Shown: in pieces, positions 33,254-43,346 of the stretch | Position numbering within the stretch: the stretch's first letter is position 1 | Layout: each line of letters starts with the position of its first letter | From: an uncultured Bacteroidales bacterium | GTDB taxonomy: Bacteria; Bacteroidota; Bacteroidia; Bacteroidales; P3 | Assembly (NCBI GenBank): GCA_905234665.1 | Contig: CAJOIV010000004.1 | Coordinates: 1 to 64,000 of the forward strand | Reading direction: 5' to 3' | DNA: 64,000 nt | Program-made: the position numbers and the translations under genes | Notes under the pieces: model-generated | Seen by the model: only the letters and a program-made list of their open reading frames with translations | The model's database searches: none | Told to the model about the DNA's origin: nothing

Positions 33254-33520
33254 TTATTCTGCTGCCTCGGCGGGGATGACAGAGACATAGGAACGGTCCT
33301 CGCGGCCTTTCTTGAAATGGACGGTGCCGTCGCAAAGGGCGAAGAGAGTGTGGTCTCTGCCCATGCCGACGTTCTGGCCGGGGTTGTGGACGGTGCCGCG
33401 CTGACGCACGATAATGTTACCGGCAATGCACTTCTGACCGCCAAAGATTTTCACGCCTAAGCGTTTGCTTTCGGATTCACGACCGTTACTGGAACTACCA
33501 ACACCTTTTTTGTGTGCCAT
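33254..33520 (-). CDS. rpmA: 50S ribosomal protein L27
   Basis: This 88-residue protein starts with the conserved [16 protein letters not shown]. The [10 protein letters not shown] and IVRQRGT motifs follow. L27 lies near the peptidyl transferase centre. There is no N-terminal extension of the kind cleaved in Firmicutes. It is the second gene after rplU, with a 33-bp gap. Confidence 0.97.
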   Translation of the reverse strand: MAHKKGVGSSSNGRESESKRLGVKIFGGQKCIAGNIIVRQRGTVHNPGQNVGMGRDHTLFALCDGTVHFKKGREDRSYVSVIPAEAAE

Positions 33521-33553
33521 ACTATCGTTGTTTTAAAAGGTTCTACACTCGGG

Positions 33554-33862
33554 TTAGTTGATGCTATCGATTTTAATCTGGGTCAGATAGTCGCGGTGGC
33601 CGTTCATCTTCTGATAGCCCTTGCGGCGAATCTTCTTGAAGACCAAAACCTTCTCACCCTTGAGGTGCTTCAGCACGGTGGCCTTCACGTTAGCACCGGC
33701 GATGTAAGGCTTGCCAACCTCGACATTGCCGTCATTGTCTTTCAGCATCACGGTGTCAAAAGAAACCTCGCTACCCTCTTCATTCTGCAGACGGTTGACG
33801 AAAATCTTCTGATCTTGGGAGACCTTGAATTGCTTTCCTGCGATTTCTACGATTGCGTACAT
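33554..33862 (-). CDS. rplU: 50S ribosomal protein L21
   Basis: This 102-residue protein begins MYAIVEIAGKQFKV and contains the KKIRRKGYQKMNGHRD signature near the C-terminus. It binds 23S rRNA. It is the first gene of the rplU-rpmA unit and has a clear promoter 66 nt upstream. Confidence 0.97.
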   Translation of the reverse strand: MYAIVEIAGKQFKVSQDQKIFVNRLQNEEGSEVSFDTVMLKDNDGNVEVGKPYIAGANVKATVLKHLKGEKVLVFKKIRRKGYQKMNGHRDYLTQIKIDSIN

Positions 33863-33927
33863 TTGTCTATTGTTTTATGTTTGTTTTTACTGCTTTTAGA
33901 GCCCATTCCGGGCCGCAAAACGGAGTG

Positions 33928-33958
33928 CAAAAGTACTACTTTTTCCCGGACTGACCAA
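33928..33958 (-). promoter_or_regulatory. rplU promoter
   Basis: On the minus strand -7 TACTTTTG (plus 33928-33935) and -33 TTG (plus 33956-33958) are separated by 20 bp. Its downstream GCAC matches the phylum start-site context. Confidence 0.8.
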
Positions 33959-34153
33959 ATATTTTGTGAATAAATCTGTTAGTTTGCTGTATATCAGAGG
34001 GAATAATTTCTTCTCTCCTTGGCTGGAGAATACGCAAAACGCCCTTTTTAATCCTCTTTTCCCCGAAAATTGGCCTCTTCTTAATGCACCGTATTTCCAT
34101 GGTGAAGGTAGGCTGGCGTATTTTTTTTTTTTCGCCATGTCGCAAATAAAACG

Positions 34154-34161
34154 TATCTTTG
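34154..34161 (+). promoter_or_regulatory. -7 promoter element of the first type I R-M operon
   Basis: TATCTTTGCAC, 22 nt upstream of hsdM, matches TAnnTTTG with the usual GCAC after it. It follows a 12-T run; a clear -33 TTG was not seen. Confidence 0.6.
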
Positions 34162-34183
34162 CACTTTATTTCAAAGAAGCATT

Positions 34184-35704
34184 ATGGCAAAGATGAAGCA
34201 ACAGGTGGAAGAACCTTTAGAAAAGCAATTATGGAAAGCGGCCGACAAACTACGCAAGAATATTGATGCAGCAGAATACAAACATGTTGTGCTTGGATTG
34301 ATATTCCTGCGTTATATCTCCTTGTCGTTTGAGCAGTTGTATAAGGAGTTGCTCAAGCAGCAGGCCGAGGGCGCCGACCCCGAAGACCGTGATGAATATG
34401 CAGCCGAGAATGTCTTCTACGTTCCAGCCAATGCACGATGGAGCTATCTGGTGTCGAAGGCCAAGAATCCGCAGATAGGCAAGTGCATTGACGATGCCAT
34501 GGACGTTATAGAGCGTGAGAATAAGTCGCTGAAAGGCGTGCTGCCCAAGGTGTTCGCCCGTCCGAATCTTGACCCTGCCTCACTTGGCGAACTGATTGAC
34601 TTGATAGGTAATTCCACTTTGCAGAACACCAGCACCAACAGTGCCGACCTCTTGGGGCATGTGTTCGAGTATTTCCTTGGCGAGTTTGCCTTGGCCGAGG
34701 GCAAGAAAGGGGGACAGTTCTACACACCCCGCAGCGTCGTTGAGTTGCTGGTTACCATGTTGGAGCCTTACCGCGGACGGGTGTTTGACCCTTGTTGTGG
34801 ATCTGGTGGTATGTTTGTCCAGAGCGAGAAGTTTGTGCGCGAGCATCAAGGACGGATAGAGAATATCTCCATCTTCGGACAGGAGAGCAACCAGACCACA
34901 TGGCGCCTTTGCAGGATGAACCTGGCCATCCGTGGCATCGATGCCTCTCAGGTGAAATGGAATAACGAGGGTTCCTTCCTCAACGACGCCCACAAGGATG
35001 TCAAGGCCGACTTCGTTATCGCCAATCCGCCCTTCAACGACAGCGACTGGAGCGGCGACCAACTGCGCGGCGATGCCCGTTGGCAGTATGGTGTGCCGCC
35101 CGCCGGCAATGCCAACTTTGCGTGGATACAGCACTTTATCTACCATCTCGCTCCGTCGGGTCAGGCGGGATTTGTGTTGGCCAAAGGGTCTCTGACTTCC
35201 AAAACGGGTGGCGAGGGCGATATCCGCAAGACTCTTATCGACAAAGGCCTTGTCGCTTGCATCGTCAACTTGCCTGCCAAACTCTTCCTCAATACACAGA
35301 TTCCCGCCTGCCTTTGGTTCGTCACCCGCAACCGTCAGAAAAGGGCTGGTGAGATACTTTTCATCGACGCCCGCAATATGGGTCGCCTCATCAACCGCCG
35401 CACGCGCGAGCTGACCGAGGAGGACATCCGCACCATTGCCGACACCTACCACTGTTGGCGCGACGAGTCTAAGGACTATGCCGATGTGCCGGGCTTCTGT
35501 GCCTCGGTGCCCGTCAGTCGTGTGGCCGAACTGGACTATGTGCTCACCCCCGGCCGTTATGTCGGCCTGCCCGAAGAGGAAGACGACTTCAACTTCGCCG
35601 AACGCTTCACTGCCCTCCGCGCCGAGTTCGAAGAACAGCTCAAAGAAGAGGAACGACTGAACAAAGTGATATTGGAGAATTTGAGCAAGATAAAGATTGA
35701 CTGA
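34184..35704 (+). CDS. hsdM: Type I restriction-modification methyltransferase subunit (HsdM)
   Basis: This 506-residue N6-adenine methyltransferase has an N-terminal HsdM helical domain (residues about 10-130), the SAM motif FDPCCGSGG (residues 201-208), the catalytic NPPF (281-284) and a C-terminal helical tail that binds HsdS. With HsdS it methylates the recognition site. The next gene starts 2 nt after the stop, so the operon is tightly packed. It is unrelated in detail to the HsdM at 54103. Confidence 0.95.
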   Translation: MAKMKQQVEEPLEKQLWKAADKLRKNIDAAEYKHVVLGLIFLRYISLSFEQLYKELLKQQAEGADPEDRDEYAAENVFYVPANARWSYLVSKAKNPQIGKCIDDAMDVIERENKSLKGVLPKVFARPNLDPASLGELIDLIGNSTLQNTSTNSADLLGHVFEYFLGEFALAEGKKGGQFYTPRSVVELLVTMLEPYRGRVFDPCCGSGGMFVQSEKFVREHQGRIENISIFGQESNQTTWRLCRMNLAIRGIDASQVKWNNEGSFLNDAHKDVKADFVIANPPFNDSDWSGDQLRGDARWQYGVPPAGNANFAWIQHFIYHLAPSGQAGFVLAKGSLTSKTGGEGDIRKTLIDKGLVACIVNLPAKLFLNTQIPACLWFVTRNRQKRAGEILFIDARNMGRLINRRTRELTEEDIRTIADTYHCWRDESKDYADVPGFCASVPVSRVAELDYVLTPGRYVGLPEEEDDFNFAERFTALRAEFEEQLKEEERLNKVILENLSKIKID

Positions 35705-35706
35705 TT

Positions 35707-37464
35707 ATGGGACAATATACAATAAAACAATTAAAGTGCCTCAAGGAGTCGGAAGACAAAGTAGAATTCAAAAAGGCCGAGCAGGGAAACTTTGCATACG
35801 ACGGGGGCACAAAAGCAAAACCAAGTGACAGAAGACGTTGTATACTCGGTTATGTGACTGCATTTTGCAATGAAGGTGGCGGTAGCCTGGTGATTGGTAT
35901 GGAAGATGCCTATCCTCACAAGGTTGTTGGCACCAAACAATGTGAAGGCAAATTGGGTGAACTTGAGAGCAATATCTATAGAGATACGCTAATCCGGCCC
36001 CATATATATGAATTATATGAAGACGAAGAGAACAAGACAGGGCGAGTGCTTGTGATCGAGGTTCCCGGTCGACCCACAGGCAAACTTTTCCGCTTTGAGG
36101 ACGTACCACTGATGCGTGTTGGAGAGGAACTGAAACCGATGTCTGACGAGATGATTTTCAGCATTCTTCAGGAACATGAGCCCGACTTCTCGGCTGAGAT
36201 CTGTAAAGGGATAACAATCAGAGACCTTGACTCCGAGGCCATACGGATAATGAAACAGAAATATGCCCAAAAACAGCAGAATTCTGATTTCCTGACACTG
36301 TCGGATGAACAAGTGTTAAGCGATTTGGATTTGGTCAAAAAAGGAGAAGTGACGTATGCTGCATTGATTCTTGTTGGGCAGGAAAAGGTATTAAAAGAAT
36401 ATTTACCACAAGCATCCGTTATATTAGAGTTCAGAAAATCGGAATCTTTGGTTCCGTTTACCAATAGGCAGATATATTGTCAGCCTTTCTATAAGATGAT
36501 TGACCTCTTATGGCATGACATCGACTTGCGGAATGATAAAATCGATGTGAATGAGAATTCTTACATCTTCAACATTCCCTATTTCAACGAAGAGGTGATT
36601 CGTGAGGCCATCAACAATGCGATAGCACATAGGGACTATCGTCGCAATAGCGAAACTGTTATCAAGCAGTACCCTCAGAAGATGGAGATAATGAATGCTG
36701 GTGGTTTCCCGTTGGGTGTGACTATCGAGAATCTTTTGAGAGTACAAAGTACCCCGCGAAACAGACTACTTGCAGATGTCCTTTCGAAAACCGGTATTGT
36801 TGAACGGTCGGGACAAGGTGTCGATAAGATATACAGAAACACCTTGTCAGAAGGCAAAGATGCCCCCGATTATTCCAAAAGTGACTCTTTCCGTGTGGAA
36901 TTACATATATCGGCCGTCATTAAAGACAAGGCTTTTGCGCTGTTTCTGAATTCCGAGCAACGTGATTTGGCAGAAGAAGATAAGCTCTCTGTTTTTGATG
37001 TTATTGCTCTTAACGCCCTACGAGAAGGAAAATCCAATACAGTCTCAAAGGATGAGTTGAAAGAATTGATGAAACGTGGTATAATAGAGAAACATGGGAA
37101 AACAAGAGGTACCTATTATACCTTGTCAAAGAGCTATTATGAATTCTGTGGAAAAGAAGGTGAATATTCACAGGTAAAGGACTGGAATGCTGTACAGGCA
37201 TGGCCTGTGGTTTTGGCTCATTTCTCCACATTTAAGAAAGCCAAAATGGGGGACTTTGTGAGTATACTAGGCACACATATGTCTCGCAAAAAAGTAAGAA
37301 ACATTATAGAGCAATACATTGAACAGGGCTTTTTGGCAAAAGAAGGCATAGGACCAGGAACAACATACTATATCAGTGATGAATACATTAAGAATTCCGA
37401 GATAATGAATAAGGCATTGGGCATTGGATTGGAGGAGTTGAAAAAAAGAGGAGAAATTAAATAA
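35707..37464 (+). CDS. AlbA_2/Schlafen-type putative DNA-binding protein with ATPase-like domain
   Basis: This 585-residue protein has an N-terminal AlbA_2/Schlafen domain (KESEDKVEFKKAEQ near residue 12, GYVTAFCNEGGGSLVIGMED near 47-67) and a HATPase_c_4-like region (IREAINNAIAHRDYRRN near 300 and GIVERSGQGVDKI near 360). C-terminal winged-helix segments follow. Such proteins are often encoded within Bacteroidota type I R-M operons and are suspected to regulate or assist them. Here it lies between hsdM and hsdS. It is less GC-rich than hsdM, which suggests a separate origin. Confidence 0.82.
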   Translation: MGQYTIKQLKCLKESEDKVEFKKAEQGNFAYDGGTKAKPSDRRRCILGYVTAFCNEGGGSLVIGMEDAYPHKVVGTKQCEGKLGELESNIYRDTLIRPHIYELYEDEENKTGRVLVIEVPGRPTGKLFRFEDVPLMRVGEELKPMSDEMIFSILQEHEPDFSAEICKGITIRDLDSEAIRIMKQKYAQKQQNSDFLTLSDEQVLSDLDLVKKGEVTYAALILVGQEKVLKEYLPQASVILEFRKSESLVPFTNRQIYCQPFYKMIDLLWHDIDLRNDKIDVNENSYIFNIPYFNEEVIREAINNAIAHRDYRRNSETVIKQYPQKMEIMNAGGFPLGVTIENLLRVQSTPRNRLLADVLSKTGIVERSGQGVDKIYRNTLSEGKDAPDYSKSDSFRVELHISAVIKDKAFALFLNSEQRDLAEEDKLSVFDVIALNALREGKSNTVSKDELKELMKRGIIEKHGKTRGTYYTLSKSYYEFCGKEGEYSQVKDWNAVQAWPVVLAHFSTFKKAKMGDFVSILGTHMSRKKVRNIIEQYIEQGFLAKEGIGPGTTYYISDEYIKNSEIMNKALGIGLEELKKRGEIK

Positions 37465-37467
37465 CAA

Positions 37468-37767
37468 TCAAAAGGGCCAAAAGAGGGCCAAAAAGGAACT
37501 AAAAGTTACAGGAATTAAAGTGATGATATGTTCAAGTGATTGAATTATAGTTAGGTGCAAAAGGGCCAAAAAGGGGCCAAAAAAGGAATTAAAAGTTACA
37601 GGAATCAAAGCGAAAATATGTTCAAGTGATTGAATTATAGTTGTGTGCAAAAGGGCCAAAAAAGGGCCAAAAAGGAACTAAAAGATACAGAAAACAAAGC
37701 AATAATATGTTTAAGTGATTGGATTATAGCGATGTGTAAAAGGGCCAAGAAAAGGCCAAAATAATAG
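37468..37767. repeat. About 90-bp tandem repeat, three full copies plus a partial
   Basis: The unit contains AAAAGGGCCAAAAAnGGGCC, AAAGTTACAGGAAT and TATGTTCAAGTGATTGAATTATAG. The GGGCC marks fall at 37474, 37563, 37653 and 37742, giving a period of 89-90 bp. The units differ by scattered changes. The tract fills the gap between the AlbA_2 gene and the next gene of the operon. A minus-strand frame across it gives only a repeated peptide and no plausible gene. Confidence 0.93.
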
Positions 37768-37774
37768 GAATAGT

Positions 37775-38011
37775 ATGAATACTGAAACGGCAAATCTGAT
37801 AGTGGCTTGTGTGACGTTGGTCTTTATGGTCAAGAACAGCAAGGGCTACCTGCGTAGGAAGTTGCGCGAGAAGGAAAGACGGTATAACTCCTTGGATAAT
37901 CTATGCAAAACAAGTCTGTTCTCACCGTTGGCCGGCTTAGTAAAGAACAAACATCTTGAATAGCGTGATAAATTGGAACAAGAGATAGAGAATATCAAAG
38001 AAAAGTTGTAA
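37775..38011 (+). pseudogene. Small membrane-anchored coiled-coil gene interrupted by an amber codon
   Basis: The frame encodes 62 residues up to TAG at 37961: a hydrophobic N-terminal segment (NLIVACVTLVFMV), then a basic helix. Reading continues in frame for 15 more codons (RDKLEQEIENIKEKL) to a TAA at 38009-38011, 1 nt before the hsdS start. The missing codon is most simply a CAG or GAG turned to TAG. The fit of the second stop to hsdS suggests the longer form is ancestral. Similar short genes occur at this place in related type I loci, but I know of no function. Confidence 0.6.
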
Positions 38012-38012
38012 T

Positions 38013-39185
38013 ATGAGCGAATGGAAAGAATATAAATTGGGAGATTTGATAGAAACCAATGCTAAGTCTATTGGTCGGGGCTATCCTTATTCAAAGATTC
38101 TATATCTTGATACAGGCTCCATTACATGTAACAAAATAGAGTCTTTGCAAGAGTTTGAACTATCTGAAGCACCGAGTAGAGCTAAACGCTTGGTGAGTGG
38201 AGATGATATTATATATTCTTCAGTCAGACCAGACCAATTGCATTACGGCTTTGTTCAAGACCCACAGAACAACCTGGTTGTTTCAACAGGTTTTGTAACT
38301 ATTACTTGCAACAAGACTATTCTTTATCCCAAGTTTTTGTACTATTATTTGATACAGTCTCAAATAACGGAATACCTGCATTCCGTGGCGGAAGCGTCAA
38401 CTTCGGCATATCCATCACTTCGGCCGAGCGACATTGAAGCTTTAGATATTGAGATTCCTCCCTTAGAGGAGCAGAAGCGGATAGCGGGTGTGTTGAGTTC
38501 GTTGGATGACAAGATAGATTTGTTGAATCGGGAGAACGTGACCCTCGAAGCCCTCGCCGAAACCATCTTCCGCCACTACTTCATAGAAAACCCCAACCCC
38601 ACCTGGAAAGAAGGTAAACTTGGAGATTATGTTAAAACAACATCTGGAGGAACCCCATCCCGAAAACAATCAAAATATTACACTACAGGAACTATAGATT
38701 GGGTAAAATCGAAAGAGCTTAATGGCACCTTTATCTTTGATACTGAAGAAAAAATAACAGAAGAGGCTGTGTGTAATTCATCAGCAAAGTTTTTGCCAGC
38801 AAATTCTGTATTAATTGCCATGTATGGTGCTACCGTTGGAGAATATGGCATATTGGCGCATTCAATGACGTGTAATCAGGCTGTGTGTGCTTTACTACCC
38901 AATGATAATTACTCATACACATACTTGCTAGGATGGGCTATTTGTTATAAGCAAGACCTTATAAATCTTGCGACAGGCGCTGCACAGCAAAATATTAGTC
39001 AGGATCTAATAAAACAGCAGATGGTTTGTACGGATTATAAACTTATTCGAAACTACGACGAACAAGTTAGTCCATATATTAAGAAAATCAAATCCAATAA
39101 ACAACAAATACTAACACTGTCAGTTCTGCGAGACTCTCTCCTTTCACGCCTATTGTCTGGCGAAGTAAAAGTCGTAGGACAATAA
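38013..39185 (+). CDS. hsdS: Type I restriction specificity subunit (HsdS)
   Basis: This 390-residue protein has two target-recognition domains (about 1-165 and 205-370), each followed by a conserved helical spacer (IPPLEEQKRIAGVLSSLDDKIDLLNREN near 150-178, and a shorter one at the C-terminus ending LLSRLLSGEVKVV). It sets the two half-sites bound by this R-M complex. The first domain is AT-rich and probably exchanged by recombination, as usual in these genes. No recombinase or inverted copy lies nearby that would switch it. Confidence 0.93.
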   Translation: MSEWKEYKLGDLIETNAKSIGRGYPYSKILYLDTGSITCNKIESLQEFELSEAPSRAKRLVSGDDIIYSSVRPDQLHYGFVQDPQNNLVVSTGFVTITCNKTILYPKFLYYYLIQSQITEYLHSVAEASTSAYPSLRPSDIEALDIEIPPLEEQKRIAGVLSSLDDKIDLLNRENVTLEALAETIFRHYFIENPNPTWKEGKLGDYVKTTSGGTPSRKQSKYYTTGTIDWVKSKELNGTFIFDTEEKITEEAVCNSSAKFLPANSVLIAMYGATVGEYGILAHSMTCNQAVCALLPNDNYSYTYLLGWAICYKQDLINLATGAAQQNISQDLIKQQMVCTDYKLIRNYDEQVSPYIKKIKSNKQQILTLSVLRDSLLSRLLSGEVKVVGQ

Positions 39186-39228
39186 AACGTAGATTAATAT
39201 GTTAAAGAAACAGATAAACAATTAAATT

Positions 39229-39858
39229 ATGAAATATATAGCACCTCAGAAAGAAAAACAATCATTCACTTGCCCTCATTGCCATACAATATCTTTAATT
39301 GAATATAAAAACGTCTATTTTGAGGGCGATCGTGAACCAAATGGACGCTATTGCACTATAATGTCGGTCGGACGCTGTCTCAATTGCAGTCGAAAAATAA
39401 TATGGATTGATGACAAGTTTGTTTATCCAGATATTCAACAACAAGAGCCTAACTCAGATATGCCAGAATCCGTTTTGCAATTGTACAAGGAAGCAGGATT
39501 GATATATAACAAATCACCACGTGCAGCGTGTGCTCTACTTCGACTGGCTATAGATAGAATATGTAATGAGTTGGGAGAGACAGACAGAGATATAAATAAA
39601 AACATTGCCGCACTAGTAAAACGAGGTTTGCCTGAAGGGATTCAAAAGGCGTTGGATTTGGTTAGGGTGATTGGAAACAAGGCTGTCCATCCTGGTCAAA
39701 TTGATTTTGATGTGGATGATATTGAGACGGCACAAATTCTTTTTGGTCTTGTGAATATGATTGTCGAACGTTTGATTAGTGAACCAAAGAAATTGGATTC
39801 ATTCTACAATCGGTTGCCCCAAAGTGCAAGGGATGCAATAGAAAAACGAGACAAATAA
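39229..39858 (+). CDS. DUF4145 protein with N-terminal zinc ribbon
   Basis: This 209-residue protein has an N-terminal CPHC / CLNC zinc-ribbon-like pair (residues about 16-50) and a DUF4145 helical domain (SPRAACALLRLAIDRICNELG near 100, RVIGNKAVHPGQIDFD near 150). DUF4145 proteins are common in phage-defence and type I R-M operons; their role is not established. It stands between hsdS and the truncated Fic-like gene. Confidence 0.8.
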   Translation: MKYIAPQKEKQSFTCPHCHTISLIEYKNVYFEGDREPNGRYCTIMSVGRCLNCSRKIIWIDDKFVYPDIQQQEPNSDMPESVLQLYKEAGLIYNKSPRAACALLRLAIDRICNELGETDRDINKNIAALVKRGLPEGIQKALDLVRVIGNKAVHPGQIDFDVDDIETAQILFGLVNMIVERLISEPKKLDSFYNRLPQSARDAIEKRDK

Positions 39859-39956
39859 TACGGGCGACTGTCGAAAGATCACCGAACCATCGCCGAAGGA
39901 TCATAGAGCCCACAAAGAAGGATCGTAGAAGGGAGACCTACAAAATCAGATGAATT

Positions 39957-40082
39957 ATGGCCGTAAATAAAACTAACACATATAATGGATATAAACCACC
40001 TTTCACGCTGTCGGCGAAGGCTGTGGGACTGGTGGCAGATATAGCCGCCCAGATGGGGCGAATTGTTATCCGGTCGGTGTAA
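39957..40082 (+). pseudogene. Truncated Fic-family-like N-terminus
   Basis: A 41-residue frame reads YKPPFTLSAKAVGLVADIAA near residue 12-31, which resembles the start of Fic-family proteins encoded in many Bacteroidota type I R-M operons. The rest of a Fic gene, including HPFxxGNGR, is absent. It is probably a leftover of a deleted fic gene. The match is from memory of the N-terminal consensus only. Confidence 0.45.
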
Positions 40083-40126
40083 ATGTCGGTGCAAATGAAT
40101 AAATATAAGTTGAAATAAGACAAATT

Positions 40127-43100
40127 ATGACCAAGCTGACAGAATCGGACATTGAGCAGATGACCATCGAACTGTTGGAGGCGAAGGGGTACAAATATCT
40201 CTATGGGCCGGAGATTGCACCAGACGGCAAGACGCCAATGCGTACAACGTTCGACGAGGTGATACTGCGGGAGAAACTGGAGTCTGCCGTGCGGCGATTG
40301 AACCCGTCGCTGCCCAAAGAAGTGTTGGACGATGCTGTCAAAACATTGCTGCGCATCGGTTCGACCAACCTGCTGGTCGACAACGAACAGTTTCATGAGT
40401 TGTTGACACAGGGCGTGACGGTGTCTGTATATGACGAGGGTGAGGAACGTGGCAAGCCCGTCCATCTGGTCGATTTCGATGACCCGTGGAACAACGAGTT
40501 CACAGTGGTCAACCAGTTCACTGTCATTGAAAACGGCCATAACTATCGCCCCGATGTGGTGCTCTTTGTCAACGGTCTACCCTTGGTGGTGATGGAACTG
40601 AAGAACGCCGCCGACGAGGATGCCACCATCCAAGGAGCATACAATCAAATAGAGACCTACAAGACTTTTATCCCTGCCCTGTTCACCTATAATGAGATTG
40701 TTGTCATCTCGGATGGCTTGGAAGCGAAGGCGGGAACCCTGTCGTCGGGCTTCAGCCGTTTCTCAGCCTGGAAGAGCGAGGATGGCGAGACGATGTCTTC
40801 TCCACTGACAAGCGAGTTGGAGGTGATGGCACGAGGCATGATGCCTCCAGAAACATTGCTCGACCTGGTGCGTTCGTTTATCGTGTTTGAAAAGGAGAAA
40901 CATACGGACAAGAAAACTGGCGAGATTACCATCACGACGGTGAAGAAGCTGGCGGCCTACCATCAATACTATGCCGTCAACAAGGCGGTGGAATCCACTC
41001 TGCGTGCCACGGGCATCAACAGGATGATTCCTCTTGTGGCTGAGTCGCCCTCCAATTTCGGCTTTAAGACGGTCAAAGAACAGTCCGAGGGGGACCACCG
41101 CGCAGGTGTGGTATGGCACACACAAGGCAGCGGCAAGTCGCTGTCGATGGTGTTCTACACAGGCAAGATTGTGCAACGGCTGAACAATCCCACGGTGGTG
41201 GTCATTACCGACCGCAACGACCTCGACGACCAGCTCTTTGAGACCTTTGTGGCATCTAAACAGCTATTGAACCAGACACCCGTGCAGGCTGAGAGCCGCG
41301 AGCACCTGAAGGTCCTACTTGCGGTGCAGTCGGGAGGTGTGGTCTTTACCACCATACAGAAGTTCCAGCCCGAGAAAGGCAATGTATACGAACTCCTTAC
41401 CGAACGCACCAATGTGGTTGTGATTGCCGACGAGGCACACCGCACACAGTATGGCTTCAAGGCTAAGGCTGTCGAGGTGAAGAACGAGGCCGATGAGGTG
41501 ATCGGCTCTGAAATCAAGTACGGATTTGCCAAATATCTGCGGGATGCACTCCCCAACGCCACCTATATTGGATTCACGGGTACGCCCATTGAACAGACCG
41601 ACAAGAACACGCCGGCCGTCTTTGGCAACTATATTGATGTCTACGACATTGCACAGGCTGTGGAGGATGGTGCCACGGTGCGCATCTTTTACGAGAGTCG
41701 TCTTGCCAAGGTGGAATTGACCGCCGAAGGACGTAAACTGGTGGAGGAATTGGACAAGGAGTTGCAGGTGGAGGATATGAACGACGTGCAGCGCGCCAAA
41801 GCCAAATGGACACAACTGGAAGCCCTCATTGGCAATCCCAACCGTGTGAAAAATATTGCCCGCGACATCGTTGAGCACTTCGAGGCGCGTCAGCAGGTTT
41901 TTGAAGGCAAAGCCATGGTGGTGGCCATGAGCCGAAGGATAGCTGTCGAGCTATACGACGAGATAATAAAGTTGCGTCCCCATTGGCACAGCGACGACCT
42001 GGAAAAGGGTGTCGTCAAGGTGGTGATGACCACGGCGGCATCGGATGGGCCAGCTATTGCCAAGCATCATACCACCAAGGCAAACCGCGAGAGATTGGCC
42101 GAGCGCATGAAGGACCCCGACGACGAGTTGAAGTTGGTAATCGTCCGCGATATGTGGCTCACGGGATTTGATGTACCTTGCCTGCATACCCTCTACATCG
42201 ACAAGCCTATGCAGGGACACAACCTGATGCAGGCTATCGCCCGGGTGAACCGTGTCTACAAGGACAAACCCGGAGGCTTGGTGGTGGACTACCTGGGAAT
42301 AGCTTCCGACCTCAAGGCTGCCCTCTCCTTCTACTCGGATGCAGGAGGTAAGGGCGACCCGACACAGCAACAGTCGCAAGCAGTGGCTCTGATGCAGGAG
42401 AAGTTGGAAGTGGTGGAACAGATGTTGTATGGCCTCGACTATCAACAATATTTTACGGCTGACACCTCGGGAAAACTATCGTGGATTCTCAAGGCGGAAG
42501 ACTTTATCCTTGGCTTGGATGATGGCAAGAAACGCTATGTCAACGAAGTAATCGCTTTGGAGAAGGCTTTTGCATTGTCCATCCCGCATGAGGCGGCAAT
42601 GGAGGCGAAGGAGGAAGTGGCTTTCTTCCAGGCAGTGAAGGCCCGCCTGTGCAAGTTCGACTCACAAGGCACAGGCCGTACCAACCAAGAGATAGAGACC
42701 ACTATCCGTCAAGTGATTGACCATGCATTGGTGTCGGAGCAGGTGATAGACCTGTTTGATGCCGCAGGATTGAAGAAACCCGATATCTCCATCCTGTCCG
42801 AGGAATTCTTGATGGAGCTGAAAGGCATGGAACATAAGAATATTGCACTTGAGGTGTTGCGCCGATTGTTGGAGGGGGAGATAAAAGCACGTGCCAAGTA
42901 CAATATTGTGGAAGGCCATTCTTTGATGGAGATGCTTGATAGCGCCATCGCCCGCTATCACAACAAGATACTTTCGGAAACAGAGGTGATTGACGAACTT
43001 ATCCTCCTCAGCAAAACCATTGTGGAGAAGGATAAGGATGCGGAATCGATGGGATTGACCACTTATGAGTATGCATTCTACTCGGCAGTGGCCAACAACC

Positions 43101-43342
43101 AGAGTGCAAAGGAATTGATGGGGAAAGACAAACTGCGGGAACTAGCAGTGGTGCTGACGGAAACCATCCGTAAGAATGCCTCGATAGATTGGACCATTAA
43201 AGAGAATGTCCGTTCCAAGATAAAAGTGGCTGTGAAACGGCTTTTGCGCCGATATGGATATCCGCCCGACATGAAATTATTGGCTACCGAGACCGTCTTA
43301 AAACAGGCAGAACGGATAGCAGAAGAAATAATGTCTGATTGA
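40127..43342 (+). CDS. hsdR: Type I restriction endonuclease subunit R (HsdR)
   Basis: This 1071-residue restriction and DNA-translocase subunit has a nuclease domain near 130-210 ([10 protein letters not shown] then [10 protein letters not shown], the D..E-L-K site), a Walker A HTQGSGKS near 332-338, a DEAH box near 435-438, and a helicase core with [12 protein letters not shown] near 485. A long C-terminal helical region to 1071 binds the rest of the complex. It completes the first type I system. Its stop lies only 4 bp from the stop of the convergent M23 gene, with no terminator between. Confidence 0.95.
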   Translation: MTKLTESDIEQMTIELLEAKGYKYLYGPEIAPDGKTPMRTTFDEVILREKLESAVRRLNPSLPKEVLDDAVKTLLRIGSTNLLVDNEQFHELLTQGVTVSVYDEGEERGKPVHLVDFDDPWNNEFTVVNQFTVIENGHNYRPDVVLFVNGLPLVVMELKNAADEDATIQGAYNQIETYKTFIPALFTYNEIVVISDGLEAKAGTLSSGFSRFSAWKSEDGETMSSPLTSELEVMARGMMPPETLLDLVRSFIVFEKEKHTDKKTGEITITTVKKLAAYHQYYAVNKAVESTLRATGINRMIPLVAESPSNFGFKTVKEQSEGDHRAGVVWHTQGSGKSLSMVFYTGKIVQRLNNPTVVVITDRNDLDDQLFETFVASKQLLNQTPVQAESREHLKVLLAVQSGGVVFTTIQKFQPEKGNVYELLTERTNVVVIADEAHRTQYGFKAKAVEVKNEADEVIGSEIKYGFAKYLRDALPNATYIGFTGTPIEQTDKNTPAVFGNYIDVYDIAQAVEDGATVRIFYESRLAKVELTAEGRKLVEELDKELQVEDMNDVQRAKAKWTQLEALIGNPNRVKNIARDIVEHFEARQQVFEGKAMVVAMSRRIAVELYDEIIKLRPHWHSDDLEKGVVKVVMTTAASDGPAIAKHHTTKANRERLAERMKDPDDELKLVIVRDMWLTGFDVPCLHTLYIDKPMQGHNLMQAIARVNRVYKDKPGGLVVDYLGIASDLKAALSFYSDAGGKGDPTQQQSQAVALMQEKLEVVEQMLYGLDYQQYFTADTSGKLSWILKAEDFILGLDDGKKRYVNEVIALEKAFALSIPHEAAMEAKEEVAFFQAVKARLCKFDSQGTGRTNQEIETTIRQVIDHALVSEQVIDLFDAAGLKKPDISILSEEFLMELKGMEHKNIALEVLRRLLEGEIKARAKYNIVEGHSLMEMLDSAIARYHNKILSETEVIDELILLSKTIVEKDKDAESMGLTTYEYAFYSAVANNQSAKELMGKDKLRELAVVLTETIRKNASIDWTIKENVRSKIKVAVKRLLRRYGYPPDMKLLATETVLKQAERIAEEIMSD

Positions 43343-43346
43343 CCTC

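Noticed and set aside
37468-37659. Minus-strand frame across the tandem repeats
   Set aside because: It encodes only the repeat translated twice and has no start context or homology that I can see.
37468-37767. CRISPR array
   Set aside because: The units are 89-90 bp tandem copies without short repeats separated by unique spacers, and no cas gene is near.
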